From Halobacteriales archaeon YIM A00013 (GTDB lineage: Archaea > Halobacteriota > Halobacteria > Halobacteriales > Haloarculaceae), in NCBI GenBank assembly GCA_025041195.1, contig JAKCFM010000002.1, forward strand, positions 681,771-745,770: 64,000 nucleotides of DNA, written 5' to 3'. The translations under genes were made by a program, and so were the position numbers. The notes under the pieces are model-generated. The model had not been told where the DNA came from, did no database searches, and saw only the letters and a list, made by a program, of their open reading frames with translations. Positions 48,266 through 57,474 of the stretch are shown here, one piece after another (the stretch's first letter is position 1; each line of letters begins with the position of its first letter).

Positions 48266-48739
48266 TTACCACCGAAGGGGATCGTCGCGAGCGATGGTCC
48301 CCGACTCAAGGACTGCTGCGTTCAGTCCGCCGCGGTGTGTAAGCGCCGCAGAGAGCCCGCCCTCTCCGACGAGTGCTTGCATGTAGCCACAGGGCTCACA
48401 CAGCTGAATTCCTTCACAGACAGCGTTTCCGACCGTAAATGTTTCACCAACGAGGTGGTTGAGTGGAACATTTTTTGTCGTGACGTTTCGACGGTGTGAA
48501 CCAGGCGGGAGTCGAATATCTGCGTCTCGTTCGACGGCTTTCAGGGCTTCCGTCTCGATAAATGTGATATCGCTTGCTTCTGTGTGCTCACGATTTGGAT
48601 CTTCGTCGAGCGCGTTCCATAGTCCTCTGCCTTCGAAATATCGATCTCCCCGAAGTCCGCGGTCAACGACGGCCTCAACAGCTTCTTTTGCTTCCATCGG
48701 CTCTCCACTGTCCGGTGCGACAAAAATATCCGTTACCAT
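48266..48739 (-). CDS. MOSC-domain protein
   Basis: 157 residues forming a MOSC domain: GLRGDRYFEGRGLW, FIETEALKAVERD, then the motif around LCEPCGYMQALVGEGG, with the conserved Cys in the position of sulfur-carrier MOSC proteins. MOSC proteins bind the molybdenum cofactor or transfer sulfur. LSAALTHRGGLNAAVLESG completes it. The second in-frame ATG at 48739 is used over 48751. Partner unknown. Confidence 0.9.
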   Translation of the reverse strand: MVTDIFVAPDSGEPMEAKEAVEAVVDRGLRGDRYFEGRGLWNALDEDPNREHTEASDITFIETEALKAVERDADIRLPPGSHRRNVTTKNVPLNHLVGETFTVGNAVCEGIQLCEPCGYMQALVGEGGLSAALTHRGGLNAAVLESGTIARDDPLRW

Positions 48740-48911
48740 CCCGCGGTTCATAGATGCCGTTCGAACAGAATTAACATATACGTTGTGGCAACCATAACAG
48801 ATCCGTCGAAGATTCGTTCTACCTGTATACCGTACGAAATGAGCTCCGTCAAACCGGATTGTAGAGGCAGCTAATTGATCGTTGTGGATAATGATCTCAC
48901 ACCAATATCTT

Positions 48912-48923
48912 GAGATAATTTTA
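48912..48923 (+). promoter_or_regulatory. TATA-like element before the DUF1428 gene
   Basis: gagataatttta lies 24-35 bases before the ATG at 48947, where a TATA box belongs for a leaderless transcript. Confidence 0.45.
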
Positions 48924-48946
48924 TTACGAGACGAGTCTCATAATAA
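48921..48946. promoter_or_regulatory. 26-bp inverted repeat abutting the DUF1428 start codon
   Basis: Arms ttattacgagac and gtctcataataa with a two-base centre pair at 11 of 12 positions. The dyad ends exactly at the base before the ATG at 48947, covering the expected start point of a leaderless mRNA. Repression by a dimeric regulator is likely; its identity is unknown. Confidence 0.6.
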
Positions 48947-49339
48947 ATGGTTATGGAACGTTATGTCGATGGATTCGTGCTCCCAGTACCGGATGATAAA
49001 CTCGATACGTATCGTGAGATGGCCCAGGCGGCGGGAGAGCTCTGGGTTGAGCATGGAGCGCTCGAATATTTCGAAGGTGTTGGCGACGACATGGATCCAG
49101 ATATGGGTCCCATGTCAGTCCGGCAGTTTCCACGGGTTGCACAAACTGACGGCGATGAATCCGTCGTGTTCTCGTTTATCGTCTTCAAATCCCGAGATCA
49201 CCGCGATACGGTGAACGAAAAAGTGATGGCCGATACCGAAAAGGACCCAGAAGCGGCTGCAAAAGAAATGCCGTTCGAGATGGAGCGCATGGCGTACGGC
49301 GGTTTTCGGTCCATCGTCAGTTTGGATGCTGATGAGTGA
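48947..49339 (+). CDS. DUF1428 family protein
   Basis: 130 residues. It matches the DUF1428 pattern: YVDGFVLPVPDDKLDTYREMA, LEYFEGVGDDM, FSFIVFKSRDHRDTVNEKVM and FEMERMAYGGFRSI. The fold is a dimeric alpha/beta barrel; no enzyme activity is established in the family. The strong palindrome touching the start codon suggests tight control, perhaps by an inducer. ATG at 48947, with another at 48953. Confidence 0.88.
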   Translation: MVMERYVDGFVLPVPDDKLDTYREMAQAAGELWVEHGALEYFEGVGDDMDPDMGPMSVRQFPRVAQTDGDESVVFSFIVFKSRDHRDTVNEKVMADTEKDPEAAAKEMPFEMERMAYGGFRSIVSLDADE

Positions 49340-49408
49340 GTGATCAATAGCGGGACCACAAATCAGGGGTGATGCGGGGAGATCAATCGTCCGCACATCC
49401 GCCACCGA

Positions 49409-49630
49409 TCATCCCATTATTACGTGGAAAACGACAAATCCGGTGAGGAAAAACAGGATGATTGCCGCGAACGCGTGTAGCGTTGAGTGCATATCGATAT
49501 TTGATAACAGCAGGTAGTGTAAGCCAGTGGCTAGTATGACTGAGGATACTACCCCGATGGCTACCATTTTCCAGTTTTGCTCTTCACCTGGCCCGTTTTC
49601 TCCGCTTTCAGCTGCGGTGTCAGATGACAT
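49409..49630 (-). CDS. Small two-helix membrane protein
   Basis: 73 residues. After an acidic 20-residue start, two hydrophobic helices (MVAIGVVSSVILATGLHYLL and STLHAFAAIILFFLTGFVVF) follow, with a short end. The composition is as expected for a haloarchaeal membrane peptide. Function unknown. Confidence 0.6.
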   Translation of the reverse strand: MSSDTAAESGENGPGEEQNWKMVAIGVVSSVILATGLHYLLLSNIDMHSTLHAFAAIILFFLTGFVVFHVIMG

Positions 49631-49963
49631 TGTTGGTCCCCGACTGGCCAGTCACCATCTCGGTGGTGGCCTCTCCAGACGTGTTGGTGCGTTCAGTACT
49701 AATTGTCACAAACTTCACCAATTGAACGGCATCCTTTAACAAATGTACAACCATCCACAGATGTATTCACGGAAATAGAATTTAAATCTTTAGGTGGAAC
49801 AGCATCATGTAATCTCCATACAACTACTGATGAACCAGTCACCCATTCGGGATAGCAATCGAAGCTGTGTCGCGTGTTTCTAATCGCTTCAGGCCAGCTA
49901 TCCATACGATTTCTAATGGGTGGCCACAACCTTATATAATTTCGAAAATATACAGTACTTATT
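49631..49963. other. Intergenic region upstream of the DUF1801 gene
   Basis: 333 bases with AT-rich parts. ggccacaaccttatataatttcg (around 49922-49945) has a TATA-like ttatataat 27-34 bases before the ATG at 49964. No other feature was seen. Confidence 0.45.
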
Positions 49964-50764
49964 ATGGGAGCGTCTGCACCCCTCACTCCTGATCGAATTC
50001 ATGAACTCGTGCTGGAAAACCACGTAATTCGGGCCCCATACTACGAATCCGACTACAATGAGGACGTGTCGTTTACGGATCCAGAGCGGGGCCTCCAGTG
50101 GGGTGCTGACGTCATTCCAGCGTTGCTGGGCGTGTATCGGGTTGAACGAGACCCACGGACAGAGGATCCAGCGCGCTGGATCTGTTTTGCCAGACACTGG
50201 CGCGGTCAGATTGTACGGCTTGCTGTCACCCTGTTTGAGGACGCCGCTGTGTCATCGTCGATTCTCGTTGTCAACGAGATAGCAGCCGGTGAGAACGCCG
50301 TTGCGGAGCTGGAGAGTGAACCTGGCAAGCAGTCGGCGGATCCCCCCGAAGAGCAGGACTGGCAGGATCGGAGCAATCGATACCAACGCGTGCGCCGTGA
50401 CGATGATACTGATGGAACGGCCGCTGTCCTGGCATACATTGGGGCGTTGCCTGGATGGAAGCAAACGGTAGCATCGCAGTTCGATGCGCTCGTTCAGAAC
50501 GAAGTCCCAGCGGTACGACGCGCCGTTCGGTATCACCAACCCTTCTATGGGCGCGTGGATGCGGGATGGTTTGCTTCATTCAGCGCGTTTTCGAAACACG
50601 TGAAACTATCGTTCGTGTGTGAATCCTATCTCGATCCGGAACCGCCGAGCGGTACTGGTCCGGAACGACAGGCCCTGGATCTAACCGCCTCTGACGACTT
50701 TGATGAAACGAGGATCGCGTCATGGATCCGACAAGCCGCAAGCGAGCCGGGAATGAACTGGTAG
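49964..50764 (+). CDS. Two-part protein with C-terminal DUF1801 domain
   Basis: 266 residues. The C-terminal ~125 residues (YIGALPGWKQTVASQFDALV, VRYHQPFYGRV, WFASFSAFSKHVKLSFV) match DUF1801/YdhG, a small fold with no proven function. The first ~120 residues (HELVLENHVIRAPYYESDYNEDVSF, RVERDPRTEDPARWICFARHW) are unassigned; an acidic linker joins them. A promoter TATA-like element lies just upstream. The fusion may be lineage-specific. Confidence 0.75.
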   Translation: MGASAPLTPDRIHELVLENHVIRAPYYESDYNEDVSFTDPERGLQWGADVIPALLGVYRVERDPRTEDPARWICFARHWRGQIVRLAVTLFEDAAVSSSILVVNEIAAGENAVAELESEPGKQSADPPEEQDWQDRSNRYQRVRRDDDTDGTAAVLAYIGALPGWKQTVASQFDALVQNEVPAVRRAVRYHQPFYGRVDAGWFASFSAFSKHVKLSFVCESYLDPEPPSGTGPERQALDLTASDDFDETRIASWIRQAASEPGMNW

Positions 50765-50871
50765 CCGACGGATCTGTGTGGTCACAATGGGAATCTGTTA
50801 CCGTCGCATGGTTGTATCCTCCAGTATGCGACACATAACTAATAGCTGTAGTTTTGACTGTTTAGCATAGC

Positions 50872-52134
50872 ATGCGCAGACGGAAGTTCCTCGGTACCGT
50901 GACCACCGCTGTTGGCCTCTCAACGGTGTCTCTTCCACGGGTAGGTTCCGATATTGAACACCACGAGACCACAGCTCTCGGGGACCACGAACAAACGATA
51001 CACGATCAGACGATACCTGATACGACGAGGGAGTCGCTCCCCTCCCTCGATCGATTTGTTGTAGAAGGCCGACAGCTAGACGATCTGGAAGCGGTGTCTC
51101 ACTGGAGCGGCGATGTCACACCAGCGGATGGACGTTCGTTCACGGGATCACAGTCGCTCAAAGTCCAATCATCCACCGGCAAGGCGATTGCAGTCGGAGA
51201 TTTTTCCGACGATCCGCTCGATCTCGAAGGGGAAGATATCTCGCTTGCCTACTATCCTGATCTTCCAAACGCCCAGCCATCGGTGTATCTAGAGCTGTTC
51301 GCGCCTGACCGTGCCAATCGGCTCCAGCTCAAGGGAACGTACGATGGACACGTTTCCATGGACTGGCACCGGCTCGATATCGCACCACACAGGACGTTTG
51401 GGGATCCTGATCTATCGACGGTTGAACGGGTACGGTTCATCATTGACGACGACTCTATTCGGGTGTGGATTGATGATCTACGCGCACATCCATCTCCTGA
51501 CAGTGGGAAGGTCATACTCAGATTCGACGATGGGTCATTGCGCCACTACACTGATTACTTTCCACTGCTGTCGGAGTATGGCTACCCAGCGATTGCAGGC
51601 GTTGTCATCAACAGCGTGGGCAACGACTCGCAGATGTCCATCGAGCAACTCCAGGAGATGGAAGCGAGCGGTTGGGAGATACTCAGTCACACGATGGATC
51701 ATGATGCCATCACCGACCTCTCGGCGGACGAACTCCGAGCGGATCTGTCGGCCAGTACTGAGTGGCTAACTGAGCATGGATTCGGGTCCTCGACGGGGTA
51801 TTTTATCACTCCGTACAACAATTATGATGGCGATTCTCTCGACGTTCTGGACGAACACATCGATCTCGCGTTCACTGGTGGTGGTCCGACGAATGCGGCT
51901 CTCACGAGTCCGCTGACTGTTCCTGCAGTGAATCCTGAAAAAGAAGCGACGCAGACGTTACGAGCGATCGATTTCGCCGCGGAGCATCGCCAGCTGATCG
52001 TGTTGATGTTTCACGGTATCAACACCGACCGTCTGGAGACCATCTGTGAGCATATACAGAGCAAAGGCGACCAGTTGGACGTGATCACTGCCTCAGAGCT
52101 CCATGCGACGCTCGCACAACTGCATGGACTGTAG
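50872..52134 (+). CDS. Tat-exported polysaccharide deacetylase-family protein
   Basis: 420 residues. The Tat-like signal MRRRKFLGTVTTAVGLSTV is followed by a beta-sandwich at about 60-210 (LKVQSSTGKAIAVGDF, VSMDWHRLDIAPHRTFGDPD, probably carbohydrate binding), then a NodB domain from about 220: RFDDGSLRHYTDYFPLL (catalytic/metal Asp), SHTMDHDAI (metal His residues), and a later segment with LMFHGINTD. It probably removes acetyl groups from surface polysaccharide or is a related deacetylase-fold protein. Starts soon after the DUF1801 gene. Confidence 0.87.
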   Translation: MRRRKFLGTVTTAVGLSTVSLPRVGSDIEHHETTALGDHEQTIHDQTIPDTTRESLPSLDRFVVEGRQLDDLEAVSHWSGDVTPADGRSFTGSQSLKVQSSTGKAIAVGDFSDDPLDLEGEDISLAYYPDLPNAQPSVYLELFAPDRANRLQLKGTYDGHVSMDWHRLDIAPHRTFGDPDLSTVERVRFIIDDDSIRVWIDDLRAHPSPDSGKVILRFDDGSLRHYTDYFPLLSEYGYPAIAGVVINSVGNDSQMSIEQLQEMEASGWEILSHTMDHDAITDLSADELRADLSASTEWLTEHGFGSSTGYFITPYNNYDGDSLDVLDEHIDLAFTGGGPTNAALTSPLTVPAVNPEKEATQTLRAIDFAAEHRQLIVLMFHGINTDRLETICEHIQSKGDQLDVITASELHATLAQLHGL

Positions 52135-52214
52135 CGGTTTCCACGAGCTCTCAGTAACGATCGCACCGTATCCAAAGCGTCACAGCTGGAGCCGTCCCCC
52201 GTGGGACTGCTGTG

Positions 52215-52715
52215 CTATCTGATGATTGTCACGGAATCGGTGCCGGAATATCCGTGATTACCGGTCTCATCACGTTCCCACAGGAGTGTTGCTGTTTTGT
52301 CACCGCGGTCGAATCCTGTCTCCTGCGTTGGGAAGTGAAGGATGCAGCCGTCGGTTTCGTTCTCACTGTGGCCCCCATGTGCTGGCCGTGCACCATCTCC
52401 CTGTTCGACGGCGTCTTTCGACCCAAACCGATAGCGGACTGCTCGGTCCGTCGGATCGAACACGACCGTCTCGCCGTTATCGTCCGTGAATTCGGTCGTA
52501 TAGACCGCAACTGGAATGACTCCCCTGGATTTGGCGTTGATTCGATTTCGTTCACATCCGGGTCGGACCTCCATCGCGAGTTCGTTCGGAAAATGGGCAC
52601 TCCCCCGACGACTCAATCCAGGGATGGCGATCGTCGCTGTCGCGACACCGATACCTGATTTGAGAAACGTCCGGCGGCCAACTCGATATGGTGGCGAATC
52701 TTGCTCAGATTGCAT
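52215..52715 (-). CDS. Tat-exported protein with 'INxKSRGVIPVAV' domain
   Basis: 166 residues. A Tat signal RRTFLKSGIGVATATIAIP comes first, then one domain: RINAKSRGVIPVAVYTTEF, VRYRFGSKDAVEQGDGARPA, ILHFPTQETGFDRGDKTATL. This sequence type recurs in secreted bacterial and archaeal proteins as a small beta-domain with unknown function, often with calcium-binding look-alike loops. Convergent with the deacetylase gene. Confidence 0.75.
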   Translation of the reverse strand: MQSEQDSPPYRVGRRTFLKSGIGVATATIAIPGLSRRGSAHFPNELAMEVRPGCERNRINAKSRGVIPVAVYTTEFTDDNGETVVFDPTDRAVRYRFGSKDAVEQGDGARPAHGGHSENETDGCILHFPTQETGFDRGDKTATLLWERDETGNHGYSGTDSVTIIR

Positions 52716-53073
52716 AATTTGTATCGGTCTCGGCTGCTAATCACTGAGACCAGCTTGGAGTATGGAGAAACCGCTGGTATTGATTGTGGCTCGATCATCG
52801 AAACTGCCAGAAAATGTGAATACAGGCGCTCATAACTGCGTCTAACGGATTGTATTTGCCAGTTGGGTCGATCCGAAACGGACAGTGACCGTTCGATTTC
52901 GATGATGAAACCACAAACATTCTTTACAAGTGTATGTTTGTAATGGTAACGGTTCTCTGTTGATTGATCGTGTCGTGTGTGGAGAAACAACTGCCCAGTA
53001 ACTCGAATACGGTCTGAACCACTCAGTAACTGGGCTGAGCGGGTTTGTCTTCACCATCCCACCGGGGATGCCC

Positions 53074-53586
53074 TCACTCCGAAAGAAGCGTATCGACGAA
53101 CCGCATGAATCGGTCGACCAACCGATCGGGCAGTGCGGGAGAGATCTCCGTGAGAAGAATTGCTGTGTCATCTGGACGCGACGGGACGAGCGTGACTCGA
53201 TTGTGCCAATCACGATGTTTTTCGACGAGATCCTGTTCGGATAGTCGATCCACGTGCCATTCCACCGTACTCCGTGCCAGCTCAAGTTCGCTCGCCACTG
53301 TTGCTGGAGCTGTTGGTCCGTGTTCAAGCAGATACAACAGAATATCCCGTGCAGTTTCGCGCCGAAATAACGCCAGTGAACTGCGCTCCCACTGCTCGAA
53401 CCCAGGTGGGTAGTAGTGGGTTTGGCCGTAGTATTGCTCGGCAACGATTTGCCCTCTGCTACTTAGCTTCTTAATATGATACTGGACCTGCCCTGGGGCA
53501 AGATCGAGCTGTCGCGTGAGCTCGTTGAAATGCAGCCCTGGATGGGCGACAATATGGTCGTGAATACGATTTCGTTGGTTGGTCAT
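53074..53586 (-). CDS. Transcriptional regulator with two winged-helix domains
   Basis: 170 residues. The first wHTH covers about 5-58 (IHDHIVAHPGLHFNELTRQL, QVQYHIKKLSSRGQIVAEQYY), and the second about 75-135 (ARDILLYLLEHGPTAPATVA, LARSTVEWHVDRLSEQDLVEK). This ArsR-like tandem arrangement is common in haloarchaea. It is followed upstream by a four-helix membrane protein gene on the same strand, possibly a target or sensor partner. Confidence 0.82.
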   Translation of the reverse strand: MTNQRNRIHDHIVAHPGLHFNELTRQLDLAPGQVQYHIKKLSSRGQIVAEQYYGQTHYYPPGFEQWERSSLALFRRETARDILLYLLEHGPTAPATVASELELARSTVEWHVDRLSEQDLVEKHRDWHNRVTLVPSRPDDTAILLTEISPALPDRLVDRFMRFVDTLLSE

Positions 53587-53749
53587 GCGTTGGACATCAG
53601 GGAACTGTTCGGCGGTCGTTCATCGTCGGTGATCACCGCCTGCTCAGGGTGAGACTGCGAGGGTACTGGTCGGCCTGGCTGCGTATCGCTCCATTCACCG
53701 TGGTGATTGGGCTAGTAGAATGGATACACCTGAGCCCGTCGATACGAAC

Positions 53750-54199
53750 TCACTTCTGCTGGTTCTGAACGTCCTGTGATACGGCTTGATTCTTGGCAGG
53801 CGCGTCATCGTCATCACCACGAACGGACCGCTGTGATCGACTCTGATAAACAGTTCCCAGCAGTAGTACAGCGACAAAACAATCCAGACCGTGTTCGAGA
53901 AAATGGTGGATCGTCATTGGGACGACTCCAACTGCCGTTCCCCAGCCGATGACTGTTCGGAGAACGAGCGCACCCAGGGCAAGCGTAATCAGTAGATATG
54001 GCAGTGATCGCCGCCGGTGTAGCGCTGTCAGTCCAATACAAAAGAGTGTGATGGTGCCAAGACCGGCAAGGACCAATCCGGCAAAGAGAAACGGAGCAAC
54101 CGCAGAGCTAACCCACTCCGCGGCGAGGGTCATTGGCAACCCTTCGAAACTACTCACGATGGATTGTTGGCCTGGAAACGCTAAATCACTTTGGTCCAT
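53750..54199 (-). CDS. Haloarchaeal membrane protein with about four helices
   Basis: 149 residues. Hydrophobic segments at about 24-55, 65-90 and 95-120 (VAPFLFAGLVLAGLGTITLF, LPYLLITLALGALVLRTVIG, HHFLEHGLDCFVAVLLLGTV) are followed by an acidic cytosolic tail. Conserved His-x-x-x-His-like residues HHFLEH lie near the third helix. Such small membrane proteins often neighbour tandem wHTH regulators in haloarchaea. Function unknown. Confidence 0.6.
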   Translation of the reverse strand: MDQSDLAFPGQQSIVSSFEGLPMTLAAEWVSSAVAPFLFAGLVLAGLGTITLFCIGLTALHRRRSLPYLLITLALGALVLRTVIGWGTAVGVVPMTIHHFLEHGLDCFVAVLLLGTVYQSRSQRSVRGDDDDAPAKNQAVSQDVQNQQK

Positions 54200-54232
54200 C
54201 GCGTGTGACCCGTTGGTTCGTGGCCGTTCTGG

Positions 54233-54640
54233 CTAGAACTCGTCGGGAACGGTTGGCTCTTGGATGACCGTTTCATTCCCCGATGGATCGGTGAAGGTAG
54301 CCTGAATTCCCCATGGCTGTTCTTCTGGTTCATCCTCGAATGTGACGCCGTTGTCGCGGAGGGTATCGTAGGTTTCCTGACAATCGTCCACAGTGTAGAC
54401 GAGCCCCCAATCGCGACCGACGAGTTCAGCACGAGCATCTGCGTCCTCTCCCTCGATAAAATCGGGCGAGACGAACACGAGCTCAACTCCATCACCGTTC
54501 GGTGGCACAACGTAGACGAAACGGCCTGTTGGAGCCGGAACGTCAGTTTCGATCTCGAATCCAACCGTTTCGGTGTAGAATTCGACGGCCTGCTCCTAGT
54601 CTTCGACAACACGCGTCACGATAGACATCTTTTCGATCAT
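54233..54640 (-). pseudogene. VOC (glyoxalase/bleomycin-resistance) family gene with an in-frame amber stop
   Basis: The reading frame from ATG 54640 gives MIEKMSIVTRVVED, then a TAG (54598-54596), then continues EQAVEFYTETVGFEIETDVP... to FTDPSGNETVIQEPTVPDEF, about 135 codons, the usual VOC length. The stop lies where Q (VVEDQEQAVEFY) would be normal, so CAG to TAG is a likely single mutation. Without the first strand the domain is broken, so it is probably a pseudogene, unless the stop is read through or a sequencing error. Confidence 0.75.
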
Positions 54641-54870
54641 GAGTGTGGGTTTGGTTTGCCAATTTTTAGCCGATTGGCTACCTTAATTATTGTGGGGAAT
54701 CAGCATACGGTTTTCCCACTGATTGGTGCTGGCTTACGAATCACTCAGCAATCCAGAATACGCATTCATTCAGGCCCATGACAGTGAATAAGATATATGA
54801 TTGCAAGCGTCCAGAAAAATTCAATTTGAGAAATCATTATGTGGACTCCGTTTAGAACGGTAGATAACCA

Positions 54871-55899
54871 CTACAGCTTAGCATGCTTGGCTGCTACTAG
54901 TTGATCAATGAGTCCTTTTCCAGTCTGTTCGAGTGCCCTATTAATTTCTGGCGAGAGGAGCAGGAGATCGAGCTCATTGAGAAATAACCCCATCTTTGTT
55001 ATCGCAGCCGCAATCGTCGTGTTAGCCAGCAACGGCTTCTTCCCTTCTCCGAACTCTTGTGCTAGCTCGACTTTCTCTTCGGCAATCGCCAGTTCAGCGT
55101 CGAGAACAACCCGTTGTATAAGTCCCAGCGACTCGGTCTCTTCAATCCGGGTACGGAGATCTGCGATTCCGGCAAGTGCTGTAGCAATCAGGTCCTGTTT
55201 GGTGCTAACGACGATGGAGAACATCTCAACGTCGCTTCCAGCGTCGCCAGCGTTGAGTTCGATCTCAAGTCCATACTCGCCGTCAGTGTCGTAGGAGACG
55301 ACGACCTCTACGGTTGCGCGTTCACCAGCGGCGAGTGAGAGATCTGTACTCGTGGGCGATACACCGAGACCAGATGGTTGCGTCACATTGATCGTAACAT
55401 CTTCGGCGGGCGCATCACCGACGTTTTCTACAACGATGGTAAGCGTGTCGGAGGTCCCCTTTGGATGTATTTCGCCGGGAAGGTCTGTGGTGAGCAACTG
55501 CACCACTGCCGGTATGGTGACTGTTTCGAGCGTGTCGGAAACAGTACGTCTGGCATCCTCAAGCGACGCTTCTTCCTCGCGTAGTTTCCGTGCCGAGTCA
55601 AGTGGTAGCGTTTGATCCACCGTCTCAGGGTCGAATACATAGGATGCACTCTGCAGAAGAAATCCCATCCGCATAAGATCAGCAGACATTGCCCGTGTGG
55701 TGTAGGTCTTGATTGCGTTGGCCTCCTGGTCTGTGACGTCGCGGGCTTCAAACGCCCGTGCGATGCGACCTTCTTCGGCGGCTTCCAAGGCGTCGTATCG
55801 ATCGACAAGGTCGTGTAACGTCTCCTCTGCGGTGCGGTAGTCCTGGTTTTCGATTGCCTGCTCGAAGTCGCTGAGTAAGCTGGTAATTGTTGAACCCAT
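54871..55899 (-). CDS. Hypothetical protein with a central NEW3/CARDB-like domain
   Basis: 342 residues, no signal. Helical ends (about 1-130 and 240-342) surround a beta-sandwich at about 145-235: EIHPKGTSDTLTIVVENVGD, VTINVTQPSGLGVSPTSTDL, AGERATVEVVVSYDTDGEYG, the NEW3/CARDB kind of fold. Residues 240-300 hold repeated ALAGIADLRTRIEETE-like helices, suggesting a coiled coil. It starts six bases after the stop of the M23-like gene, so the two are translated together. Role unknown. Confidence 0.7.
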   Translation of the reverse strand: MGSTITSLLSDFEQAIENQDYRTAEETLHDLVDRYDALEAAEEGRIARAFEARDVTDQEANAIKTYTTRAMSADLMRMGFLLQSASYVFDPETVDQTLPLDSARKLREEEASLEDARRTVSDTLETVTIPAVVQLLTTDLPGEIHPKGTSDTLTIVVENVGDAPAEDVTINVTQPSGLGVSPTSTDLSLAAGERATVEVVVSYDTDGEYGLEIELNAGDAGSDVEMFSIVVSTKQDLIATALAGIADLRTRIEETESLGLIQRVVLDAELAIAEEKVELAQEFGEGKKPLLANTTIAAAITKMGLFLNELDLLLLSPEINRALEQTGKGLIDQLVAAKHAKL

Positions 55900-55905
55900 G
55901 ACTGG

Positions 55906-57474
55906 TTAGGGAGGGGTTCCGCTGATGATGTTGTCGAGTGTCGATTTGTGTCTGCCTGTGAGGTTTATGATTAGGAAATCTTTACCGTAATCGGCCACTA
56001 CTAACTTTACCAGCGCCTTGCCCACCTTTTCAATGTAATTGCCGATTTCGCTAATGATCTGAAAGGTCCCTGAGGAGAATGGAGAGGCGTTCGTTCCGAG
56101 AGTGTTTAACCCATTTAGGGTTTTCGAAAGATTAGAATTGAGAAGATTATCAAATTTATCAAGTTTTCCCGACGCTGTGTTGAATGTGCTGGTAGCGGAT
56201 GCGATGCCAGCGTCTCTTGATTGGGCTGCATTACCCATTGACCCTGAAAACGAGCGCTCAGTTTTCGGATTCGCTGCGTCAGTGAGATCAGTGAGCTTCT
56301 CCGCAAGTTCCTCTTCCAAAGAGTTAAGATACAGACCGCTAAGGAGACCACCAATCTCGTCCGAGAGTGTAAGGAGACGCTTTTCTATCTGTCCGGCCGA
56401 ATTGCCGAATGCGATATCGACTATCTCATTAGCAGCATCATAGACCTGCCGAATGAGATTATTGTGGCTGTTTATTCCACTACGATTCAGAGCACTGTAG
56501 AGGAATTTCAGTGCTTTTTTAATAATATCTCCGAAAAAACTTTGGATCTTCCCTATGATCTTGCCAATAGCTGGAATTCGTTTACAAGTCAACACGGAGA
56601 TTAATACCACGATCGCACCCTGGACCTGTAGCGTTGCTAGTCTCGTGAAGATATCGTAATCCTCACCGCCACTGAGTGGTGTCGCAGGGCCCGCTCCAAC
56701 GAGTGTCCGCTCAGTCACTTCTTCACCGTATTTGAGTCGGCGAATGGCGTTGTTTGCCTTTTCAACAGAGATCGTTCCATCGGTTGCTGCGGTTTCGAGA
56801 GCGTTGATAGCAGTCTGAACCTGCTCGACCTCCTGAATCGTTTCTCCAGAGATCGCTTCGATCCGCCTTGCGAGGGTGAGTTTCTCGTTTTTGAGACGGC
56901 CGAATATCGGTCCTGGTTCTTCACGTGGTCCATCGCTAGGACAGTTGATGCCGGGATAATCCTTCGGCACATAGGCCCCAGCTTGGACCCAGTCACCTTT
57001 TTGTCCGGGAACAGAGAGGGTGCTTTCGTTACGGTTGATCACAAACCGAAGGAATGGGACGTCATATCCCACATCCGAGATAGGTCCGATCAACTCACCA
57101 CGTTCAACGAAATCACCCTCTTCGACTTTGGTGGTTGTAGCATGGGTGGAGTACGATGTCGAGTAGCCGTCTTCGTGACTGATATCGATCTGGTAGCTAC
57201 GTCCCGGACCACCTGGTTCAGCTGGAACGCGGGCGGCATACGTAACCTCGCCTGCACGTGGGGCGAAGACTGGTGTCCCAGTCTCGTTTAGAATATGAGC
57301 CGCGTCAATGGACTCCGATGGGTAGATAATCTTTCCATCAATCGGCCACACGAAATCACAAACTGGTTCCGGCTCTGCCCGCCCAACGCCGGACAGAGTC
57401 CCCGGAATTGAAAGCGATCCTACTGCGACTCCAGCCGTACTGAGAATCGATCGTCTGCTGACCGGGGTCGTCAT
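55906..57474 (-). CDS. Tat-exported M23-like protein with membrane-active C-terminal region
   Basis: 522 residues. The Tat signal SRRSILSTAGVAVGSLSIPG is followed by a M23/LytM-like domain at about 40-170 (FVWPIDGKIIYPSE, GTPVFAPRAGEVTYAARV, YQIDISHEDGYSTSYSTHATTTKV). The metal-binding H-x-H motif is not complete. The remaining 350 residues are helical, with a strongly hydrophobic stretch at about 280 (VQGAIVVLISVLTCKRIPAI) and repeated Ser/Asn-rich parts. Haloarchaea lack peptidoglycan, so the target differs from that of bacterial M23 peptidases. The gene is coupled to the NEW3-like gene six bases downstream. Confidence 0.75.
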   Translation of the reverse strand: MTTPVSRRSILSTAGVAVGSLSIPGTLSGVGRAEPEPVCDFVWPIDGKIIYPSESIDAAHILNETGTPVFAPRAGEVTYAARVPAEPGGPGRSYQIDISHEDGYSTSYSTHATTTKVEEGDFVERGELIGPISDVGYDVPFLRFVINRNESTLSVPGQKGDWVQAGAYVPKDYPGINCPSDGPREEPGPIFGRLKNEKLTLARRIEAISGETIQEVEQVQTAINALETAATDGTISVEKANNAIRRLKYGEEVTERTLVGAGPATPLSGGEDYDIFTRLATLQVQGAIVVLISVLTCKRIPAIGKIIGKIQSFFGDIIKKALKFLYSALNRSGINSHNNLIRQVYDAANEIVDIAFGNSAGQIEKRLLTLSDEIGGLLSGLYLNSLEEELAEKLTDLTDAANPKTERSFSGSMGNAAQSRDAGIASATSTFNTASGKLDKFDNLLNSNLSKTLNGLNTLGTNASPFSSGTFQIISEIGNYIEKVGKALVKLVVADYGKDFLIINLTGRHKSTLDNIISGTPP

